The notes under the pieces were generated by a model, which worked only from the letters and a program-made list of their open reading frames with translations, was not told where the DNA came from and did not search any database. The translations under genes and the position numbers were made by a program. Shown here piece by piece: positions 47,149-52,069 of a DNA stretch of 52,069 nucleotides. Location: IMG/VR virus record IMGVR_UViG_3300021425_003459, positions 1 through 52,069 of that record. One strand, 5' to 3'. The number at the start of each line of letters is the position of its first letter. Positions within the stretch are counted from its first letter, which is position 1. Source of the stretch: a virus.

Positions 47149-47465
47149 AAGAAATCAGCATAAAAGAAAAGAGAGGAACAACAAGACAAGAAAATCTACC
47201 CATAGAGGGTGGTGGCTTGAATGCTTCATACACGACAGTGGACGCAGTGGCTAATATATGTGCCACCGCTGGAAACCTAGGCATGAAGTACGGCAAAGAC
47301 TTCATCTGGTCACATACCGATTACGATGACGACATGGACGAGTGTATCACTCTGTTGGTAAAGGAAGACAAATACGAGTCATTCCTGCACCTGGCCCTAC
47401 AGAATGAACACAGAATCAAACACACATTTACGGGTCAAATAAAACTTACAAAGGAGAGAAAATAA
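47145..47465 (+). CDS. Hypothetical protein between trxB and peroxiredoxin, 106 aa
   Basis: The ATG at 47145 overlaps the trxB stop as ATGA; longer frames (47100) are within trxB. The protein has ANICATAGNLGMKYGKDF, ITLLVKEDKYESFLHLAL and a basic end, with two internal cysteines. Its size and alpha/beta pattern suggest a small soluble protein. The redox neighbours suggest a link, without motif support. Confidence 0.6.
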   Translation: MKEISIKEKRGTTRQENLPIEGGGLNASYTTVDAVANICATAGNLGMKYGKDFIWSHTDYDDDMDECITLLVKEDKYESFLHLALQNEHRIKHTFTGQIKLTKERK

Positions 47466-47466
47466 A

Positions 47467-48012
47467 ATGAAAGGTTTAAAAATACCTAAAGTAACATTCA
47501 GAGTCAGAGAAGGTGATTCTGTTTTAGAAGAAGGCTGTTCGTTTGACGAAGGAAAATGGATAGACAAAACAACTGATGACTATTTCAAAGGAAAAAGAGT
47601 GGTATTGTTCAGTTTACCTGGTGCATTTACACCCACTTGTACATCAACACAACTTCCGGGATTCGAAGAGAACTATGATAAAATCAAAGGTTTAGGAATC
47701 GATGAAGTGTATTGCTGTTCAGTCAATGATACATTTGTAATGAATGCATGGGCAGAAGTGCTTAAAATTAAAAATGTAAAAGTTATTCCAGATGGATCTG
47801 GTAACTTTACAAGATTTATGGGTATGCTTATTGGTAAAAATCATTTAGGTTTTGGAAGCAGAAGTTGGAGATACATGGCAGTAATCAATGATGGCACAGT
47901 TGAGGCATGGTGGCAAGAACCAGGAATCAACAACGACGGTTCGGATAATGATCCATATGTTGAGTCCACACCTGAAAATATGTTAAAGTATCTAGAACAA
48001 AACAATGGCTAA
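47467..48012 (+). CDS. Peroxiredoxin (Prx5/AhpC-like)
   Basis: The 181-aa protein has RVVLFSLPGAFTPTCTSTQL, the PxxxTxxC active site with the peroxidatic Cys58. It also has KVIPDGSGNFTRFMGM, a Prx5-type segment, and RSWRYMAVINDGTVEAWW with conserved Arg. It reduces peroxides at the cost of thioredoxin or glutathione. Extra Cys83 and Cys84 may resolve. With TrxB two genes upstream it could form a NADPH-TrxB-thioredoxin-Prx chain, using a host or phage thioredoxin. Confidence 0.93.
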   Translation: MKGLKIPKVTFRVREGDSVLEEGCSFDEGKWIDKTTDDYFKGKRVVLFSLPGAFTPTCTSTQLPGFEENYDKIKGLGIDEVYCCSVNDTFVMNAWAEVLKIKNVKVIPDGSGNFTRFMGMLIGKNHLGFGSRSWRYMAVINDGTVEAWWQEPGINNDGSDNDPYVESTPENMLKYLEQNNG

Positions 48013-48193
48013 TTGGGACGGTAAATCTAGACCAACCAATGAATCATACCGTAAGAATTACGATGACATTTTTAAAAAGAAATCTTGTCCTTGCGGTAGA
48101 TCACCAACTGGTAAATGTATCGGCTGGCACGGATTGACAGAAAGCGAGTATCAAGTTAAACTACAAGAGTGGAATAATAAAAATGAATATTAG
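48005..48193 (+). CDS. CDGSH-like small metal-binding protein, 62 aa
   Basis: The core reads SCPCGRSPTGKCIGWHGL. This follows the CDGSH pattern C-x-C-x2-S-x3-(x)-C-x-G-x-H with one residue missing before the third cysteine and Trp for the usual Ser. Three Cys and one His are the 2Fe-2S ligands in CDGSH proteins. An iron-sulfur or zinc site is therefore possible. It overlaps the peroxiredoxin gene by 8 bases, which suggests a redox role. Confidence 0.55.
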   Translation: MANWDGKSRPTNESYRKNYDDIFKKKSCPCGRSPTGKCIGWHGLTESEYQVKLQEWNNKNEY

Positions 48194-48536
48194 ATTAATG
48201 TTTGAACCTGAACCAAAAGTAAAATGCAACGTGGATTCTATGTTCCGATGTTATGCTGAAAATTATCTAAGTGATTATCCAGAATTCCAATGGGGTGGTT
48301 ACATTGTGATGAATGTGTTTGAAATGAAATACAACGATAATGCGGCGGGCGAACCTCTATATCAATTTGTAGCAACGAATGTGAACGAAGAATTTCTTAA
48401 AAACATACAAGAATATATTCAAAACAATCCAATGCATGGTTATTATACACACATACACTATTCTTCAAAAGGAGAAAACGAACAAGCATTAATTTATCAA
48501 GAAGGTACACCTTACACTAGGGGAGAAGGGATATAA
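48183..48536 (+). CDS. Hypothetical protein, 117 aa
   Basis: A soluble alpha/beta protein with VDSMFRCYAENYLSDYPEF, EFQWGGYIVMNVFEMKY and YYTHIHYSSKGENEQALI. It overlaps the upstream gene by 11 bases and joins the glycosyltransferase gene by TAATG. No active site is recognised. Confidence 0.55.
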   Translation: MNIRLMFEPEPKVKCNVDSMFRCYAENYLSDYPEFQWGGYIVMNVFEMKYNDNAAGEPLYQFVATNVNEEFLKNIQEYIQNNPMHGYYTHIHYSSKGENEQALIYQEGTPYTRGEGI

Positions 48537-49705
48537 TGAAAATATTTTACATGGGGTTAGAGCCATACGAAGGTAGATACACACTTCAACTAACAGACTG
48601 GACTGAAAGAGTTTATAAAAAAAGAGGTATAGACTATGTAATCGTTCCAGGAACAACAATAGATAATTCCAAAGCGATCGTTACAGGCCAAGTTCTTGAT
48701 GCACACGGTAGAAGTTATTTTGGGATGAGTCAAATGATGAATCTAGTTCGGATGATGAAGTCCGGAGAAATCACATCAAACGATGCTATCTTTTTTGAAG
48801 ATATGTTTCAACCAGGAATGGAATCACTTCCTTATATTATACAGCAGTCACCAGAACAGTATCGTCCAAAAATATTTTTAAGATGCCTAGCACAGGCCAT
48901 TGATCCAGATGATTTTGTACACGTTTGGGGCATGAGCAAATGGATGAGTCTTTATGAAGAAATGTGCAACGAAATTCCTAATGTTCACATATTGGCCACC
49001 AACGAAGAAATGGTGGCACATATGCGTATAGCAAATTGGCGAGCACCCATCTATAACATATCGGGTTTGAGTTTTGGCAAACAAGAAGTTCTATCAAGAG
49101 TAAAATCTATAAAACCTTTTGATCAAAGAACCAAACGAGTTTGTTTCGCGGCCAGATTCGATCAAGAGAAACAACCAGATTTTTATATGGATTTAATACA
49201 ACGAGTACGACGACAGGATAACTCAATAGAATTTGCTGTATTTTCCGGAGGACCTTTGAGAAGTAATAACGAAAAGTATCTGACAAGAGCAAGAGAAATG
49301 GAGTCCAAGGGAGATTTAAAAATTTATGAAAATTTAAAAAAAGATCAATACTACGAACTGTTAGCAGATTCGAGAGTGTTGTTTAACTGTGCTTTACAAG
49401 ACTGGGTTTCAAACACAGTATCTGAGGCAGATACTTTGGGTTGTAATGTTTTATTTCCGGCATACAGATCTTTTCCAGAAACATTTGCAAATGATAGGGA
49501 TCGGTTATATATTCCATGGAGTCAGGAAGATGCATACCAAAAATTGAATATACTATTAATGAGACCACACGCCAATATTGGTAAATTATCCGATTGGACC
49601 GACGGAACAATTGATAGAATGATTGATATAATGACTGGCAAAGGTGAACAATGGAGAAGAGATGGAAAACATTATAGAGACTGGGTCTCCGAATCTAAAT
49701 ATTAA
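48536..49705 (+). CDS. Glycosyltransferase-like protein (GT-B, GT4-type)
   Basis: The 389-aa protein has a GT-B layout: an N-terminal Rossmann half, then RVCFAARFDQEKQPDFYMDL (the linker and strand of the nucleotide-sugar half), KIYENLKKDQYYELLADSRV and LFNCALQDWVSNTVSEADTL (the E-x7-E-type donor site). Known phage members glucosylate modified DNA bases or virion proteins. GalE follows by a 44-base overlap, so the sugar is likely UDP-linked glucose or galactose. Acceptor unknown. Confidence 0.7.
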   Translation: MKIFYMGLEPYEGRYTLQLTDWTERVYKKRGIDYVIVPGTTIDNSKAIVTGQVLDAHGRSYFGMSQMMNLVRMMKSGEITSNDAIFFEDMFQPGMESLPYIIQQSPEQYRPKIFLRCLAQAIDPDDFVHVWGMSKWMSLYEEMCNEIPNVHILATNEEMVAHMRIANWRAPIYNISGLSFGKQEVLSRVKSIKPFDQRTKRVCFAARFDQEKQPDFYMDLIQRVRRQDNSIEFAVFSGGPLRSNNEKYLTRAREMESKGDLKIYENLKKDQYYELLADSRVLFNCALQDWVSNTVSEADTLGCNVLFPAYRSFPETFANDRDRLYIPWSQEDAYQKLNILLMRPHANIGKLSDWTDGTIDRMIDIMTGKGEQWRRDGKHYRDWVSESKY

Positions 49706-50702
49706 AGGAACAAACAAATCTGTACTAGTTGTAGGTGGTGCTGGTTATATCGGTTCACATACTTCTAAAGAATTAAAAAAACACGGATTCACTCCGGTTG
49801 TGGTAGATAGAGATATCACATCCAAACCATGGGCCACACAATACGGACCTGCATACGAATTAAATCTTCCGCAGAATATAGAAACCATTGATGAAATTGT
49901 CAAAAGACATAATATCGATAGTTGTATACATTTTGCGGCATACACAAAAGTTGGGGAAAGTGTGTCCGATCCATCTAAATATTATATTAATAACGTGTTA
50001 ATGACTTTTAGATTGATAGAAAAATTAAGATCGTTGGATGTAAAAACGTTTGTATTCAGTTCGAGTGCCGCTGTGTATGGAATACCCGAGAATGGAACTG
50101 CATATGACACTGACGAAAAATTATTACCTATAAATCCATATGGTCGAAGTAAATTGTTTATCGAGCAGATATTGAAAGACTATCATATCGCATACGGATT
50201 TAATAGTGTTAGTCTACGGTATTTCAACGCCGCTGGTGCTGATGCCGAATCCGAAATAGGAGAATTAAGAGAAGATGAATCACATATCATACCACTTGCC
50301 ATCGAAGCAGGAAAAAATGTAAAAGAATTTAGATTATTTGGAACAGATTTTGATACACCCGACGGAACCTGCGTCAGGGATTATGTACACGTAACCGATC
50401 TTGCTCACGGACACGTGCTGGCTTTACAAAAAGCCCATAAAGAAAAAATATGTGCAAGTTATAATTTAGGATCTGGTATTCCAACCAGCAACAGAGAACT
50501 TCTAAATACTGTACAAAAATTTACAGGTGCTATGAAAATAAAAGAAGAAAATAGAAGACCGGGTGATCCTCCTGTGCTGGTGGCAGATATTTCTAGAACT
50601 ACCAAAGAATTAAATTGGAAACCTACCCAAAGTTCTATTGACAACATAGTAGGAACTGCTGTAAAATGGTACAATAAGATAAATCAAAAAAAGATAAATT
50701 AA
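49662..50702 (+). CDS. galE: UDP-glucose 4-epimerase (GalE-like)
   Basis: The 346-aa protein (ATG 49662; an upstream GTG at 49644 is in frame) has the Rossmann motif GGAGYIGS (25-32), the active-site VFSSSAAVYG and the Tyr160-x3-Lys164 pair in NPYGRSK. It also shows RYFNAAGAD and VRDYVHVTDLA, as in GalE. It interconverts UDP-glucose and UDP-galactose. It starts inside the glycosyltransferase gene, so the two are made together. The 16-residue N-terminal extension before the Rossmann strand is unusual. Confidence 0.9.
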   Translation: MENIIETGSPNLNIKGTNKSVLVVGGAGYIGSHTSKELKKHGFTPVVVDRDITSKPWATQYGPAYELNLPQNIETIDEIVKRHNIDSCIHFAAYTKVGESVSDPSKYYINNVLMTFRLIEKLRSLDVKTFVFSSSAAVYGIPENGTAYDTDEKLLPINPYGRSKLFIEQILKDYHIAYGFNSVSLRYFNAAGADAESEIGELREDESHIIPLAIEAGKNVKEFRLFGTDFDTPDGTCVRDYVHVTDLAHGHVLALQKAHKEKICASYNLGSGIPTSNRELLNTVQKFTGAMKIKEENRRPGDPPVLVADISRTTKELNWKPTQSSIDNIVGTAVKWYNKINQKKIN

Positions 50703-50703
50703 A

Positions 50704-51432
50704 ATGGATGAAAATATATTAAAAGATAGTTGGTTACCACCAAAACCCGTTAGCGAAGAAATCAAAGAAAGAATCAAAAAGGCCGGAAAAAGATTTTATG
50801 CGGCTGATAATATTAGCGAATTTATTGAATCGGGTGAAAAAGAAAAATTAATTGACGAGTTGCAACAAAAATTTGAATCTGTTTTGGACAGTTTAATCAT
50901 TGACAGGGAAAACGATCCCAACAGCAACGGTACAGGTAGAAGACTTGCTAAAATGTATGTTAATGAGATAATGTCTGGTAGATATTATCCAAAACCAGAT
51001 GTGACAGCATTTCCAAACGAGGACGGAAGATATGATCAATTAATTGTGGTAAGAGCAGATATTAAAAGTATGTGTTCTCATCATCACCAACCGGTAACGG
51101 GAGTTTGTTATATCGGTTGTTTACCTGGCAAAAAACTGATAGGATTAAGCAAATACACAAGGATAGCACAGCATTTAGGACATAGAGGTCATTTACAAGA
51201 AGAATTAACGGAAATGATTGCCTATGAAATCACGAAACTAACCGACAGTCCGGCTGTGGGAGTTTATATACGAGCAAGACACGGCTGTTGTGAAAATAGA
51301 GGAATCAGAAGTGCTAACTCAAGCACACAGACCACAGTGTTAAAAGGATTATTGAAAAATGATCCAGCACTGAAAAACGAATTTATGCACAATATACAAT
51401 TACAAGAAACACAGTGTGGACCAATTGGGTAA
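50704..51432 (+). CDS. folE: GTP cyclohydrolase I
   Basis: The 242-aa protein has FolE motifs. CSHHHQPVTG contains Cys124 and His126-His127 (E. coli Cys110, His112-His113). GLSKYTRI and AVGVYIRARHGCCENRGIR follow, with Cys195 in the place of Cys181. It converts GTP to dihydroneopterin triphosphate, the first step to both folate and 7-deazaguanines. With the DpdA-like and T-fold genes in the same block it suggests base synthesis for DNA. It starts two bases after the galE stop. Confidence 0.95.
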   Translation: MDENILKDSWLPPKPVSEEIKERIKKAGKRFYAADNISEFIESGEKEKLIDELQQKFESVLDSLIIDRENDPNSNGTGRRLAKMYVNEIMSGRYYPKPDVTAFPNEDGRYDQLIVVRADIKSMCSHHHQPVTGVCYIGCLPGKKLIGLSKYTRIAQHLGHRGHLQEELTEMIAYEITKLTDSPAVGVYIRARHGCCENRGIRSANSSTQTTVLKGLLKNDPALKNEFMHNIQLQETQCGPIG

Positions 51433-51682
51433 AAAAAAGAAAACAAAAGAAAAACTAACATCAGACGGAATATGGTCTTATTCTGGAGATTATGGAGATC
51501 TTAATGTAGGAACATTATCCGAGTCAATGTCTGTTGATTTTGGTGATTTACACACACAACTGAATCTAGATTTTGATGATGAAAAATTAAAAAACAAATA
51601 TCCTGCATTAAAAGATGCATGGGAACACTATAATAATGTATTAGATATGTGTAGAGCAAAGGAAAAAGAAGATGAGAATTGA
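51416..51682 (+). CDS. Hypothetical acidic protein, 88 aa
   Basis: The start is GTG 51416 (TTG 51425 is also possible); the first residues are Lys-rich. The protein has GIWSYSGDYGDLNVG and a helical end (ALKDAWEHYNNVLDMCRAKE). It overlaps folE by 17 bases and the last gene by 11. Context suggests co-expression with FolE; no function is apparent. Confidence 0.55.
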   Translation: MDQLGKKKKTKEKLTSDGIWSYSGDYGDLNVGTLSESMSVDFGDLHTQLNLDFDDEKLKNKYPALKDAWEHYNNVLDMCRAKEKEDEN

Positions 51683-52069
51683 TTATAACATACATTTAGA
51701 TTATTCGGATGTGTTATTACAACCAAAAAGATCTACGTTGAGTTCAAGACGTGATGTGGATATATTGAGAGAATTTAAATTTAGAAATAGTGGCAAGACA
51801 CTTTCATATGTGCCCATCATGGCATCAAACATGGATGGTGTTGGCACGTTTTCTATGGCAAGAGTGCTACAAGAATTTAAAATGTTGACTGTGATCAGGA
51901 AACACTATACCCTGGATGATTGGAAACAAGCCGCAGGCACAGGACTTAAATTCAAATATGTATCTGCCTGTGTTGGAACAGGTGCCATATGGGACGAGAA
52001 CGCACAGGACTATCAAACACTCAAACAGGTAATGAGTGCATTTCCAGACATACCTTGTATCACAATTGA
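51672..52069 (+). CDS. GMP reductase/IMP dehydrogenase family protein, 3' truncated
   Basis: The frame starts at ATG 51672 and is still open at the window end (132 codons and two bases). It shows SDVLLQPKRSTLSSRRDVD, the N-terminal signature of GuaB/GuaC, then PIMASNMDGVGTFSMA and TVIRKHYTLDDW, and the last residues run into the CITI(D) strand. The RKHYT segment is closer to GMP reductase than to IMPDH, which has a CBS domain. The enzyme shifts guanine nucleotide pools, next to a GTP-consuming FolE. The active-site Cys loop lies beyond the window. Confidence 0.85.
   Translation, partial: MRIDYNIHLDYSDVLLQPKRSTLSSRRDVDILREFKFRNSGKTLSYVPIMASNMDGVGTFSMARVLQEFKMLTVIRKHYTLDDWKQAAGTGLKFKYVSACVGTGAIWDENAQDYQTLKQVMSAFPDIPCITI

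Noticed and set aside
1-52069. tRNA genes, CRISPR arrays, insertion sequences, integrase or attachment sites
   Set aside because: No intergenic gap is large enough for typical tRNA clusters, and no repeat-spacer arrays, transposase or integrase motifs were seen.

Overview
The window is a gene-dense piece of a large AT-rich tailed-phage genome, best read as a marine T4-like myovirus of the cyanophage or pelagiphage kind. The evidence is a contiguous T4-type replication set (family B DNA polymerase gp43 at 39329-41989, sliding clamp gp45 at 42865-43602, clamp-loader ATPase gp44 at 16492-17418), a DsbA-like protein, PhoH, an IscA-type carrier, peptide deformylase, SpeD, and T4-type late promoters (core ATAAATA). 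No photosynthesis genes are present, so a heterotrophic marine host such as SAR11 is as plausible as a cyanobacterium. The host cannot be fixed from this window. Almost every gene is on the plus strand. Genes abut or overlap (ATGA, TAATG), no stretch above 300 bases lacks a gene, and I saw no tRNA, CRISPR array or insertion sequence.

Layout. 1-2.5 kb: UvdE (5' truncated), an Fe-S carrier, and small unknown genes. 2.5-12.5 kb: late virion and adhesin genes with repeat-built fibre proteins, a subtilisin-like protease and a putative-Ig-repeat protein. 12.5-16.4 kb: small conserved phage proteins, a fragment of a C-family polymerase, a GroES/gp31-like protein and a nitroreductase-like fusion. 16.5-19.7 kb: gp44, phoH on the minus strand, and conserved unknowns. 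19.7-22.2 kb: a lysis-like group (M15 endolysin, coiled-coil membrane protein, lipoprotein, small membrane proteins, holin-like protein). 22.2-25.9 kb: a proteostasis operon of J-domain protein, peptide deformylase and a ClpA-like unfoldase. 28.3-37.4 kb: late genes, several with a short N-terminal peptide resembling T4 capsid-targeting sequences, interspersed with a Dps-like ferritin, a SpeD homologue and a nucleotidyltransferase-phosphatase fusion. 37.4-43.6 kb: a flavodoxin-like protein, a 2OG-oxygenase-like protein, DsbA-like, gp43, a methyltransferase and gp45. 43.6-52.1 kb: a DpdA-like transglycosylase, a T-fold protein and its partner, thioredoxin reductase, peroxiredoxin, a glycosyltransferase, GalE, FolE and a GMP reductase/IMPDH-family protein (3' truncated).

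How it works together. gp43, gp45 and gp44 form the replication core. DpdA-like, FolE, the T-fold protein and the GMP reductase/IMPDH-family enzyme suggest 7-deazaguanine modification of the phage DNA. J protein, ClpA-like, deformylase and GroES-like proteins suggest takeover of host protein quality control. TrxB plus peroxiredoxin, Dps and IscA suggest control of redox and iron.

Two genome-scale patterns stand out. Late promoters (ATAAATA, with an ATAAGTA variant) and most sigma70-like promoters sit so close to start codons that, by T4 or sigma70 geometry, many transcripts should be leaderless. Late genes at 28-33 kb carry N-terminal peptides ending in (I/L)-x-E, like the T4 prohead-protease site, so the phage may package and inject enzymes. 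Both are predictions from sequence.
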